64,000 nucleotides of DNA. It comes from a virus. The DNA is taken from the IMG/VR virus record IMGVR_UViG_3300035703_000008, positions 124,001 to 188,000 of that record, one strand, 5' to 3'. A program made the position numbers and the translations under genes. Position 1 is the stretch's first letter, and every line of letters begins with the position of its first letter. Shown here one piece after another: positions 54,301-61,109 of the stretch. The notes under the pieces were generated by a model. It ran no database searches. It was not told the DNA's origin and saw only the letters and a list, made by a program, of their open reading frames with translations.

Positions 54301-54678
54301 CAGTACGCTGACTTGGCAGAGATGTATGAAGCCGATGCTGCTATCGAACCTGGTACAGTGGTGTGCTTTGGTGGAGACAAAGAAGTACAAGTTTGTGCCC
54401 ACGACGAAGACACAGCAGTGGCTGGCGTGATATCTACCAACCCCAGCTACATCATGAACTCGGCCCAGACTGGCGAGCACGTGGTTGCTGTGGCATTCAC
54501 AGGTCGCGTACCTTGTAAAGTAGTTGGTCCTGTCAAGAAGGGTGATCTCATGGTATCGGCTGGCAATGGTGCAGCCAAGGCCAAGAAGGATCCCAAAGTT
54601 GGTACAGTGATTGGTAAAGCACTGGCCGACTTTGATGGTGCCGAAGGCGTGATCGAAGTGGTAGTTGGACGCTTCTAA
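48319..54678 (+). CDS. Giant repeat-rich tail fibre protein
   Basis: This 2119-residue protein starts with module A (about residues 40-130). A first block of 17-residue repeats of the form ATGNVSGGNLTTAGLVS follows (about 342-676), then a non-repeat domain (about 735-925: KGYVDSVAQGLDVKASVVVA; VSTGDRVLIKNETGADEPYN). A second repeat block (about 935-1391) leads to the RFNSQL module and a YNLGSN module, then three to four copies of a repeat with TAAQPNITSVGTLGSL (about 1744-1928). A C-terminal domain from residue 1973 is shared with the 45835 gene. The shaft is presumably a long beta-helical trimer used for host binding. A strong terminator follows. Confidence 0.88.
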   Translation: MAVTRINNNQISDASAGNAYVGINAAVKLQDYSITSGKISNNLTYGSDLTVAGNLTVQGNTTTIDTVNVVVEDPLLLLAAAQTGSPTLDIGFIGKRGTSDNIAFVWDESEGLFAAAFTSSEVTNTTITINSYASVKSLDSAVTGNLSVTGISTFTGNVTLGNLFVDGQKTIDVGNSIIGNVQYPVANTDAATKKFVLDETSGGFFVTDAANASPQEVKKGEYLRFLGTTNEVDVAVGATDNVTIGLPANVTISNDLTVNNNATIEGEIFANGNILVSVANTYSLGNASHRFKDLYLSGNTLYLGNVELSQTTTDRTIPVVTISANGSDAVANAESFNASNAVTAGGNVTGANVIATANVTATGNVSGGNVLATAGLYGASLSVTGNIAGGNLSSAGIITAVGNIAGGNLAASGAIDATGNVTAGNVITVGVVTATGNVTGGNLITAGAVTATGNITATGNVVGGNLVTAGNLEANNASIAGSFSANNLSAVNNVTGNVITSNTSINGQTVVASGNVTAGNVISSGIVSATGNVSGGNLTTAGLVSATGNVSGGNLTTAGLVSATGNVSGGNLTTTGKVSAATGTFTGDVDVANLSASGTATVTGNVLAGNLNTGGKVVATGNIDSSAHISATNSITAGGNISGGNISASGTIAATGNVSGGNLTTLGAVIASGNVTGDNLFGDALFGVTGDFNIYAPAGNHSIILNATGTGTIDVGNVRITTLAEPSNDNDAATKGYVDSVAQGLDVKASVVVATTAPLPAFTYNNGNAGVGATITASAAGNLEIDGVTVSTGDRVLIKNETGADEPYNGIYVVTTAGTPSVPFELTRSTDMDNGSPSGEFPGAFTFVEEGTVNFDSGWVCTTNAPVTVGTTPITFQQFSGAGSIVAGNGLGKTGSTLFVNVDNDTTAIVADNVVVKAGANLVTPNIGNATGTTLTLTGNVVAGNVNSNGAVTAGTSVTATGNISGANLLASGYVAASGNVSGANLLASGFVSATGNVIGANVVAVNGLYGTTLSVVGNVDAGNLNTTGKVVAVGNVDAGNVNTAGNVAANFVFATGNVDAGNLITSGVMTATGNVTGGNVLTAGIVSATGNVSGGNVTTAGRVDATGNVAGGNLTTAGRVDAVGNVAGGNLTTAGAVDAIGNVSGGNVLSSGIVSATGNVSGGNLTTVGQVLATGNVAGGNITTVGGVTATGNVNAFDVVASNALIGNSLVISGNINGGNLNAVNAVNAGTTVTAVGNVTGGNVLTAGIVSATGNVTGGNVLTAGIVSATGNVSGGNVTTAGIVSATGNVTGGNLVAIGDVSGATLTISGNVAGGNLITSGQVLATGNVTGGNVLTAGIVSATGNVTGGNLITAGEMTATGNVTGGNVITAGIVSATGNVTGGNLITSGSAEITGNASANNLSVTTTAALGNIVISGDDVTGTNGKVTFNAAGDDIDFVFSGNNAANLLVVDSGADTVLINTGTPVTDSLLTIGGASSMIIPVGNTSQRPLAPVSGMIRFNSQLDQFEFYDNNSWTTAGVEFTVIASETFNGDGATTVFTLSSNQTTASCIVSINGVVQLPVTAYAVTGGTTLTFTEAPEVGDVIEVREITTTTTIMGISNGDASAQIEASANTADIDITGNLLPTANVTYNLGSNTAAWNDLYLAGNTIYLGPLRLEAADANTFVVLNSSGQQANIDVGAVDVSAISSGTTTIGIATPNGNAYVSVGGQANRLVVSTAGANVDGTFGVTGNITGGNVSATGIAGTLSTAAQPNITSVGTLTSLAVTGNISSGNVIATGIAGTLSTAAQPNITSVGTLGSLTVTGNISGGNLAGTLTTATQTNITTIGTLGSLTVTGNVNTGNVSGTTGTFTNVSGTLTTAAQTNITSVGTLGSLAVTGNVSTGNVSGTTGTFTNVSGTLTTAAQTNITSLGTLGSLAVTGNIGGGNLNITGNIVDSGALSIITGSNGNLTLNAGTGSIIVNSDILNGRANGVGNIGSSTGYFNTIFAKATSAQYADLAEMYEADAAIEPGTVVCFGGDKEVQVCAHDEDTAVAGVISTNPSYIMNSAQTGEHVVAVAFTGRVPCKVVGPVKKGDLMVSAGNGAAKAKKDPKVGTVIGKALADFDGAEGVIEVVVGRF
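49897..52491. repeat. 51-base tandem and dispersed repeats in the giant fibre gene
   Basis: The 42-base core that starts GTAAGTGCCACAGGCAACGT is identical at 49897, 49948 and 49999, a tandem period of 51 bases (17 codons). Another copy is near 51781, and many variants lie between 51535 and 52491. The period equals one protein repeat. Confidence 0.85.
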
Positions 54679-54696
54679 GCATCACAGGCAGTAACT

Positions 54697-54729
54697 AAAA
54701 TAGGGCAGCTGACGCTGCCCTATTTTTTT
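54697..54729 (+). terminator. Rho-independent terminator after the giant fibre
   Basis: Thirteen perfect pairs (54697-54709 with 54714-54726) close on TGAC, followed by a run of T (54723-54729). Confidence 0.93.
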
Positions 54730-54760
54730 GGCTAAGTAATCAAGACTAGGAGAGGGTCAG

Positions 54761-55423
54761 ATGATACAGCAAAAATTCCGCAAAGATTATTCAGGCGAAT
54801 TTATCGTCCTACAAGTGAGATATGTAGATGGAAAAAAACAAGAGATACGCGAATGGGTCGAGAATCCCATACAAAATGATCACATGAAACGAGCTGCTGT
54901 GATCGGTACCAACCTCGATCGACACTTTTTCGACTATTCAAAACTGGAGCGTCATCGTGGAGGACTCTTGGCCAGTAAAAAACTACAGACCTATGTCACA
55001 GGGCAGATGTGGAAGGAAATCAAGGCTGATTTTCTAGTAGAAACTGACCGATCTCTCTTGGAAGAATTTATAAAAGAAAAGTACACCTCAACTCGTGTGT
55101 GTTATACCACAGCCACGAATTGTATCCGATATCCGGGCGAATTCTATCTCGTGCCTTTCAACCCCAAAATTGATGTCATGGCTTTGCCATTGTATCTTGC
55201 AGCATTTGACGGTCACGAAGAGATTTTCGTGATGGGCTATACTAAAATCACGGAATCGGGAACCAAAGCCTGGCGAACCAACGTGGATCAAGTGATACGA
55301 GCCTATCCGGGCGTGAAGTTTTATTTTGTCGGACCGGAGACAAATACTCCAGAAATGTGGAGACACAACAAAAATGTCAGTTGCATGACCTATCGAGATT
55401 TCATCACTTACTGTGATGTGTGA
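54761..55423 (+). CDS. Rossmann-like protein, possible relative of the 41775 gene
   Basis: This 220-residue protein is preceded by an AGGAG site. After a 40-residue N-terminal part it reads AAVIGTNLDRHFFDY, FLVETDRSLLEEF, then LPLYLAAFDGHEEIFVMGYT and VIRAYPGVKFYFVGPE. The order of these elements parallels the 41775 protein (VLGNGVSRRG; VLVATDRPISEEI; GLAAMDRHNPVILLGFD; DHPGQRFVRVHGD). A common fold is likely, function unknown. It lies just after the fibre block and its 3' end overlaps the convergent NUDIX gene by 16 bases. No promoter was recognised. Confidence 0.7.
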   Translation: MIQQKFRKDYSGEFIVLQVRYVDGKKQEIREWVENPIQNDHMKRAAVIGTNLDRHFFDYSKLERHRGGLLASKKLQTYVTGQMWKEIKADFLVETDRSLLEEFIKEKYTSTRVCYTTATNCIRYPGEFYLVPFNPKIDVMALPLYLAAFDGHEEIFVMGYTKITESGTKAWRTNVDQVIRAYPGVKFYFVGPETNTPEMWRHNKNVSCMTYRDFITYCDV

Positions 55424-55848
55424 ACTGTGGTCCTGATGGTGTCTATTTTTTGACGAACAGCATCGAAGTTTATCATGTTCCATAGTCCGGGATGCATGGG
55501 CTTGGGCCATGAACCCGAGTCAATCCAGGCATATCCCAGATGTTCGTCGTTGAGCCTGGGACCAAACTCGTTGAGTACACAACAGAAGAACGTGTGATAA
55601 ACGAACCCACCGTCGGCACTGGTAAACTGTTCTAAAGGAACCAACTTGACATGATCGGGAAACTCGCCAATCTCTTCTTGGCATTCGCGAGTCATGGCAG
55701 CCAACAAACTTTCCCCAGCTTCGGCTTTGCCGCCGGGTAGTCCCCAGGTCATGGGATGTTTGGCATCGTTCCTTAGCAGATAAAGATATCGCTGTGTGTC
55801 GAGGCTGTAAAACCATACACCAACTGCGTTCACAGAACCAGACTCCAT
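55408..55848 (-). CDS. NUDIX hydrolase
   Basis: This 146-residue protein has a complete Nudix box at residues 40-62: GKAEAGE, then REC-QEEIGE, with Glu58 and Glu59 as metal ligands. It should hydrolyse a nucleoside diphosphate linked to another group, such as a dNTP, ADP-ribose or NAD-type compound; the substrate cannot be told. I chose ATG 55848, which overlaps the end of gp15 by 19 bases; the frame could extend to 55902 with residues unlike the family. It is the third gene of the late neck operon gp14-gp15, an unusual place for a nucleotide enzyme. Confidence 0.85.
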   Translation of the reverse strand: MESGSVNAVGVWFYSLDTQRYLYLLRNDAKHPMTWGLPGGKAEAGESLLAAMTRECQEEIGEFPDHVKLVPLEQFTSADGGFVYHTFFCCVLNEFGPRLNDEHLGYAWIDSGSWPKPMHPGLWNMINFDAVRQKIDTIRTTVHTSQ

Positions 55849-57212
55849 TCGCCTGACGGGTAAAGTCCTTCGTAGCTTTTGACCCATTCTCTGCCGGTCC
55901 ATCTGTATTGCAATCCCGTAGTGATGTTGGTCATGTATTGTACATTGGTTCCAGTCTCGCTGTCAAATGCCACTTGCCATTGACCATCTGCGTACTGTAT
56001 CACATCGTTGGCCGTGGCCACTACTGGGCCCCATGCAGCAGCAAATGCGGTGTCAGTGTCGCTGCCAATGTCGTTGAGTATGAGATATCGTTGTCCTTCG
56101 GCTGCGGCAGGCAAACCAGCACCCGGACCACTGAGCAAGGGATCAATCACGGCATCTACGGGATCCAAGGTGTTTACAGGCACAGTGTCTTGGTCGATGT
56201 CAACCAGCAAGAATCTTTCATCGGTGGGGTCGTAGCTCACGGTTCCGATGATTTCGTTATCGCCGCCCCACTGATCAGAAAATCTTATCTGCGAAATTCC
56301 CGGCCTCAGCACACCATACATGCCCACTACAGCAGGCCAAAACTCGTTGCTGAACGGCGAGTCGGGTGGATTGACATTGCTGTTGGGCTGATCAACCACG
56401 GCTGAATATTTGAGTACCTGTACCTTGTTGCCCAACAGCAAGGTCTGGAAGTTGTAAGGCGTGAATTTTTGGCGTGTGCCCAGCAAGAGATCATTGTTGG
56501 TGATGGCTTCGTTGGCATCACCTTGTGCATCAAACACCGAGTAAATGATCTTCTCTACCACTCCCAGTTTCTTGATCTTGGCCGGAGCAGAGATCCAGAT
56601 AGGAACAGTGAATCTCATGGTCATGATATCGATGGGATTTTCTGTGCCTTGGGGGATGGTACGACTGCTCCAAGTCACATTGTCCAAGTCCACGGTGGTG
56701 AGGCTGGTCCAATCGATGTAGCTGTCGGTGCTTTGTATTTCCAATGCAGGATTGAACAAGGTAGAGATCTGTTCGAAGATCTGGAACTTTTGGTTGGTAT
56801 TTGAAGTCCAGATATCGCAGTTGATGGTCATCTTATAGGGCACTGGCATGAGTCGTTCGATGGTGAAGGCATTGCCCTGCGTGGTCTCGTAGCTTTCAGT
56901 GTCGGGATCATAGGTGCGTTGACGTACCTGCATCTTGTTGACGAAGTAGGGCTCTTGCATCCTAGGACGATCGTAGTCCATGCCCACGATGTAAAAAGTG
57001 ATCAATGGAGTAGATGGCATGGAGTTGGCCGAGTTCTCCTGTATGATGGTCTGTGCCTGGCGGCTGGCATCACCGTAGCGTACCGGGACACGCACCAAAG
57101 TGGCTTCGAGGCTTTCATCACGACCATACTCGACTTGGAAGTTGGAAAAGATCCTAGCAAACTGCAAAAGGAATCTGCGTATCTGTTCGTCGTAAAAATG
57201 TTGCTGAGCCAT
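55830..57212 (-). CDS. gp15: Tail sheath stabiliser / tail completion protein gp15
   Basis: The N-terminal 240 residues match gp15, the ring that caps the tail sheath and joins tail to neck: FYDEQIRRFLLQFARIFSNF, RVPVRYGDASRQAQTI, then FTIERLMPVPYKMTINCDIW and FTVPIWISAPAKIKK. The protein has 460 residues against 272 in T4. The extra C-terminal part includes NDIGSDTDTAFAAAWGPVVA, similar to repeat modules in other large phage virion proteins. The start codon overlaps the gp14 stop (TAATG). Confidence 0.9.
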   Translation of the reverse strand: MAQQHFYDEQIRRFLLQFARIFSNFQVEYGRDESLEATLVRVPVRYGDASRQAQTIIQENSANSMPSTPLITFYIVGMDYDRPRMQEPYFVNKMQVRQRTYDPDTESYETTQGNAFTIERLMPVPYKMTINCDIWTSNTNQKFQIFEQISTLFNPALEIQSTDSYIDWTSLTTVDLDNVTWSSRTIPQGTENPIDIMTMRFTVPIWISAPAKIKKLGVVEKIIYSVFDAQGDANEAITNNDLLLGTRQKFTPYNFQTLLLGNKVQVLKYSAVVDQPNSNVNPPDSPFSNEFWPAVVGMYGVLRPGISQIRFSDQWGGDNEIIGTVSYDPTDERFLLVDIDQDTVPVNTLDPVDAVIDPLLSGPGAGLPAAAEGQRYLILNDIGSDTDTAFAAAWGPVVATANDVIQYADGQWQVAFDSETGTNVQYMTNITTGLQYRWTGREWVKSYEGLYPSGEWSLVL

Positions 57213-58573
57213 TATCTTCCTGGTGGTCTTGGGTTAGGCGGTAAGTTGCCACCTTGATCGCCGTTGTCGGCCAAGGGACGTAGTGCTTGACTGAGACTCT
57301 GCCGGCTGGGTATGTTGCCCATATCGGTGGTAGACACGGTGTATTCGTTGTTGACAAAACTGCTTCGCAGCGTCTGATTGCTGGGACCATTGGTGAGATT
57401 GGTACGCACCTTGTCCTCGATCTTGAGCCAACCACGTCCGTTGAAGCGAAACAAACGATTTGGGAAATAATCCAAGCGCAGGCAGTAGTCGCCTTCTTGT
57501 GGGTTGGTAGGAAAGCTCACGCCTGGCGTCACAGGCAGGCCATTTGGGGCTATGCCGTCGCCGGTGAGATAGCCCATGGTCCAACCATCGGCTCTTGGGG
57601 TTTGACTGGCATCAGCCACTCCTACTCCGGTGTAGTCTACAGTGGGTACAGTACCGTCCACTGTGGGACCTGCTGGATTGGCCGGTGTGCCATCGGGGTT
57701 GGTGGGGAATATGTAAAACTTCACAGTGTCGTAGCCACTGAGAGGAACTTCTACTTCGGCCTGTGCCAGTATGGCATCATTGATCTCAAGGTCTTTGTTG
57801 CGGGTGCTGGCCTTGTCAGCTATGGTAGTGGGGTTGGTGATCTCGCGCCAGTAGTTGGTGTCTGTGATGGGTGTGCCCACTGGCACATCTACACGGGCTT
57901 CGTAGTAGACATCTCCTTGATTCACTATGGTACCTGCAGGATAGAAGTTGCCTGGATCCCAGATGTTTTCAGGCATGAACGGCCGGTCGATGATTTCCTG
58001 GTACTCTTGTGCATTGACCATGGGTGTGGCTTTCACACGCCACAAATGGGGCAACCAAGTCTGCGAAAAACCTTCGCTGGCGAAAGCAGCATCTTGTACC
58101 ACATAATATTTGGGAAGAGCCCGGGTAATGGCAGCATTCAAGGGATTGGGATCTTTGAGATTTGGGACTTCGATCACATCGCCACTCATGATTTTCCTAC
58201 CAATGGTGTCGATCATGTTGTTGTAGTGGAATGTCATGAACAAGGTATCGTTGTTTAGGAACAGTCCAAATTGCGTGAGATCAAAGTCGATGTCCTGGAT
58301 CTGGTACACGGCTCGCATCTGGTACACATCGGGATCATAGGAACGATCTCGGTTTTCCAGCAGCAAGAGATCCTGTATGAACAACGGATTGCTTTCGTCA
58401 TAGACTGGCTGCGTGGCATCAGCGTTTCCGGGGTCATCGGGCAAGACTTTTGGGCCCAGATACTTGTGCAGATAGATGTCAACCCCGCCGACTTGATACA
58501 TTTCGGCGATAGTGCGATCAAAAAAACGGTAATCGTTGGTTTGTTGGGGTCGCCAAAGGCTCAATCTGGGCAT
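57212..58573 (-). CDS. gp14: Neck protein gp14
   Basis: This 453-residue neck protein, with gp13, closes the filled head and binds the tail. The start MPRLSLWRPQQTNDYRFFDR and the stretch AEMYQVGGVDIYLHKYLGPK are typical of gp14 in environmental T4-like phages, as are PLFIQDLLLLENRDRSYDPD and FGLFLNNDTLFMTFHYNN. It is longer than T4 gp14 (256). A late-promoter motif lies seven bases before the ATG. It heads the operon gp14-gp15-NUDIX. Confidence 0.9.
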   Translation of the reverse strand: MPRLSLWRPQQTNDYRFFDRTIAEMYQVGGVDIYLHKYLGPKVLPDDPGNADATQPVYDESNPLFIQDLLLLENRDRSYDPDVYQMRAVYQIQDIDFDLTQFGLFLNNDTLFMTFHYNNMIDTIGRKIMSGDVIEVPNLKDPNPLNAAITRALPKYYVVQDAAFASEGFSQTWLPHLWRVKATPMVNAQEYQEIIDRPFMPENIWDPGNFYPAGTIVNQGDVYYEARVDVPVGTPITDTNYWREITNPTTIADKASTRNKDLEINDAILAQAEVEVPLSGYDTVKFYIFPTNPDGTPANPAGPTVDGTVPTVDYTGVGVADASQTPRADGWTMGYLTGDGIAPNGLPVTPGVSFPTNPQEGDYCLRLDYFPNRLFRFNGRGWLKIEDKVRTNLTNGPSNQTLRSSFVNNEYTVSTTDMGNIPSRQSLSQALRPLADNGDQGGNLPPNPRPPGR

Positions 58574-58580
58574 AGTCTTG

Positions 58581-58588
58581 TATTTAGC
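58581..58588 (-). promoter_or_regulatory. T4-type late promoter for gp14
   Basis: The minus strand reads CGCTAAATACAAGACT and then the ATG, with seven bases between motif and start. Confidence 0.65.
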
Positions 58589-58595
58589 GGCAAGG

Positions 58596-58624
58596 TTGAC
58601 TCAAAATTCCAGTTTTGCTAAAAT
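58596..58624 (+). promoter_or_regulatory. Sigma-70-type promoter with start point at the ATG
   Basis: TTGACT (58596-58601) and TAAAAT (58619-58624) are 17 bases apart. The ATG of the next gene is five bases after the -10 box, so the message would begin at the start codon. It lies back to back with the late promoter of gp14. Confidence 0.68.
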
Positions 58625-58629
58625 ACACT

Positions 58630-58902
58630 ATGACTTTGGAAAACTGGCATGAACTAGATCGCCGTTTGACCCAGGCAAAAAATGCCTATCTCAGTGTGAA
58701 CACAGGTACCATGGATCTTTTCCGCATGCACCGCGCTGCCAGTAGGCTACTACAACAGGCCAACTCTGAGTGGGTCAACTGTAGACATCGTGGACAGGGC
58801 AGTGCTAGATTTGATCATTTGCTGACAGAAGCTGAACAAGTCATAAAGAATTTTGAAGGTCATTGCATGTTGGCTAAACTAATGCACAAGGAGCAGAGAT
58901 GA
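58630..58902 (+). CDS. Small helical protein, unknown function
   Basis: This 90-residue helical protein (ENWHELDRRLTQAKNAYLSV; LLQQANSEWVNCRHRG) was not recognised. I chose ATG 58630 over the in-frame TTG at 58615, since the latter lies inside the predicted promoter. The stop overlaps the next ATG (ATGA). As the first gene behind a sigma-70-like promoter it is probably expressed early or in the middle period. Confidence 0.7.
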   Translation: MTLENWHELDRRLTQAKNAYLSVNTGTMDLFRMHRAASRLLQQANSEWVNCRHRGQGSARFDHLLTEAEQVIKNFEGHCMLAKLMHKEQR

Positions 58903-60047
58903 ACGCTGTGGCACACAAACCCATCAAGACATTGATGCCAAAAACCGCGGATGTAAAATACACCGGGCCTGAACCCGAATGGCGCACCCAACCCGATAGC
59001 GACAATCGCAACAGCCGCCTGGGAGCAGGGTTTTACTGGTATGGATACCATTACGGCAAAAAGGAAGTGAAAGAATTCATCATTGATTGGCTTGTCCGCA
59101 ACGATCGACCAGCAGAAGCCAAAGAATTCGCCAGGGTGCCCGAATCTGCTGTGCCCAACGTGTATGGTTGGTTGGCTCGCATGAATCTCCGAGGTCTGCA
59201 ACTCAACGATCACGAGCTGCTCAAGCTCAACGATGAGATCAAGTCACATCTCAGTTCTGTACGAGCAGTCAAGGAAGTGGTCAGTAAACCCGAGGAAGCG
59301 GTGGCAGCTCGACCCACGATCCAGGATCGACTACGAGAGAAGATGTTGGAAGCGGCTGGTGAACTCGAAGGCATGTATGACGCCATGATCCAGGCCGGTG
59401 CCAAGATGAGCGCCGATTACAAACCTATCACGGTTCTGCGTGGCGTGAACGTGGCTCCACAACTCACGTCAGAAATCGTCCAGCAGTGGCGAGCTCGACT
59501 CGATGAGCTCGAGCTGGTCATTGAGGGCAAAGACGCACAGCTAGTGGAAGGGTATGGCAATTTTGGCAAGCTGCAACTGCGGAATCTAGTCAAGTTCTGC
59601 GAGCAGGTCATCTCTGACTGCGGCAGTTATGTACAGATCAAGAAGACCGAGCGTGCTCCACGCAAGAAAAAGCCAGTGAGCCCTGAAAAGCTCACAGCCA
59701 AATTCAAGTATCTACGAGAATTTGACGAACTCAAACTGGTCAGTGAACCTGTGACCAAACTGGTTGGCGCCCAAGAGGCCTGGTTGTACGACACCAAGAA
59801 ACGCAAGCTGATCTATGTGGTAGCCGACACGCATGCTGGGTCGTTTACCGTGAAAGGGTCTGCGATCATTGGCTTTGACACCACCAACTCTGTTCAGAAG
59901 ACCTTGCGTAAGCCACCCGAGCAGATTCCGGCATTGTTGAAGGGCGGAGTAGCTCAGCATCGCCGGTATTTCAAAGATATCCGGGCCACCGAAGTCAAAT
60001 TCAACGGTCGTGGAAACGAGAACTTGGTACTGTTAAAGATCCGCTAA
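58899..60047 (+). CDS. Conserved phage protein of unknown function
   Basis: This 382-residue soluble protein is largely helical, with a Lys/Arg-rich stretch near residue 245 (TERAPRKKKPVSPEKLTAKF) and a C-terminal domain (YVVADTHAGSFTVKGSAIIG; NSVQKTLRKPPEQIPALLKG). I recall the C-terminal domain as widespread in cyanophage-type genomes, without function. The basic centre could bind nucleic acid, which is inference. AAGGAG precedes the ATG. Its TAA stop is part of the TAAATA motif before gp13. Confidence 0.78.
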   Translation: MNAVAHKPIKTLMPKTADVKYTGPEPEWRTQPDSDNRNSRLGAGFYWYGYHYGKKEVKEFIIDWLVRNDRPAEAKEFARVPESAVPNVYGWLARMNLRGLQLNDHELLKLNDEIKSHLSSVRAVKEVVSKPEEAVAARPTIQDRLREKMLEAAGELEGMYDAMIQAGAKMSADYKPITVLRGVNVAPQLTSEIVQQWRARLDELELVIEGKDAQLVEGYGNFGKLQLRNLVKFCEQVISDCGSYVQIKKTERAPRKKKPVSPEKLTAKFKYLREFDELKLVSEPVTKLVGAQEAWLYDTKKRKLIYVVADTHAGSFTVKGSAIIGFDTTNSVQKTLRKPPEQIPALLKGGVAQHRRYFKDIRATEVKFNGRGNENLVLLKIR

Positions 60048-60050
60048 ATA
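60045..60050 (+). promoter_or_regulatory. T4-type late promoter for gp13, overlapping a stop codon
   Basis: CGCTAAATACTG contains the TAA stop of the preceding gene and lies 19 bases before the gp13 ATG. Confidence 0.65.
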
Positions 60051-60052
60051 CT

Positions 60053-60067
60053 GGGGCAAGGAGCCCC
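60053..60067 (+). promoter_or_regulatory. Small hairpin presenting the gp13 ribosome-binding site
   Basis: GGGGC (60053-60057) pairs with GCCCC (60063-60067) around the loop AAGGA, which is the core of the Shine-Dalgarno sequence. The stem ends two bases before the ATG at 60070. Confidence 0.6.
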
Positions 60068-60069
60068 AA

Positions 60070-60831
60070 ATGGCAGATCAAACGCTGGACCCACTCAAGA
60101 AACGACTCATTGAATATGTGCAGCTACAGCTCGGTGATCAGATCGTCGACATCGAGCTGGACCCGGCTCATTACGAAGCTGCATATCAACGCACGTTAGG
60201 TGTGTATCGTCAACGAGCGCAAAATGCCTACGAAGAAAGCTACAGTTTTCTCAAGCTCTTGGACAATGTCAACGAGTATGTTCTACCACAAGAGGTAAGC
60301 CAGGTCCGTAATATCTATCGCAGAAACATCGGACTAGGCACTGGCGGTACCGGCAGTAGTTTTGATCCCTTCGCGCAGGCAGCCATGAACATCTATCTCC
60401 TGGCCTATGATCAGGCTGGTGGATTGGCCACTTACGACTTTTACAATCAGTATGTGGAACTAGCGGCTCGCATGTTTGGTGGGTACATCAACTACACATG
60501 GAATCCAGTGACCAAGAAGCTGCAACTCATACGTGATCCACGCGGATCTGGAGAAGTAGTTCTGCTATGGACCTACAACCTCAGACCCGAGATCGTGCTC
60601 CTGAGCGATCATCAGATCAGCCAATGGATACGAGATCACATGGTGGGTGCTGCCAAATACATCATCGGCGAAGCTCGAGAAAAGTTCGCATCGATCGCAG
60701 GACCACAAGGCGGGTCGACACTGAATGGTGCTGCTATGAAAGCCGAAGGTCAGGCCATGATGGACCGTTGTGTGGAAGATCTCAAACTTTATGTGGATGG
60801 AAGTCAGCCCCTGACTTTCGTGATAGGCTGA
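60070..60831 (+). CDS. gp13: Neck protein gp13
   Basis: This 253-residue protein matches gp13 of environmental T4-like phages: LKKRLIEYVQLQLGDQIVDI, ELDPAHYEAAYQRTLGVYRQ, YDFYNQYVELAARMFGGYIN and WIRDHMVGAAKYIIGEAREK. gp13 with gp14 seals the packaged head. T4 gp13 has 309 residues. Here it is separated from gp14 by two genes and lies on the opposite strand. The stop overlaps the next ATG (TGATG). Confidence 0.93.
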   Translation: MADQTLDPLKKRLIEYVQLQLGDQIVDIELDPAHYEAAYQRTLGVYRQRAQNAYEESYSFLKLLDNVNEYVLPQEVSQVRNIYRRNIGLGTGGTGSSFDPFAQAAMNIYLLAYDQAGGLATYDFYNQYVELAARMFGGYINYTWNPVTKKLQLIRDPRGSGEVVLLWTYNLRPEIVLLSDHQISQWIRDHMVGAAKYIIGEAREKFASIAGPQGGSTLNGAAMKAEGQAMMDRCVEDLKLYVDGSQPLTFVIG

Positions 60832-61109
60832 TGCGAGCCAGCGAATTCATCGACGAGCACCGCATGGTTTGGCGCCGCAATCCTCGGACTGGTAAAGTCA
60901 CTCTACGGTGGCGTTGCGAATCGGGTTGGAGGAAAAATCGCACAGTGCCAGCAGTCAGCGATTGTGGTAAAGCCCCAGACATCGCGCAGGCACAGCAAAT
61001 GAAACGCACTCGTGCCAAGACCAAAATCCGGCAAGCCCGAAGGACCAAGCGTACCAAACGAGTGAATCCATCTAGTAAATTGGCACAAAGACTCAACAAG
61101 AGTCGCTAG
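60831..61109 (+). CDS. Small basic conserved protein
   Basis: This 92-residue protein is strongly basic in the C-terminal half (KRTRAKTKIRQARRTKRTKR). The start MRASEFIDEHRMVWRRNPRT and RWRCESGWRKNRTVP look conserved among T4-like phages of this kind. A nucleic-acid-binding role is plausible, perhaps in the head, but not shown. The ATG overlaps the gp13 stop. Confidence 0.75.
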   Translation: MRASEFIDEHRMVWRRNPRTGKVTLRWRCESGWRKNRTVPAVSDCGKAPDIAQAQQMKRTRAKTKIRQARRTKRTKRVNPSSKLAQRLNKSR

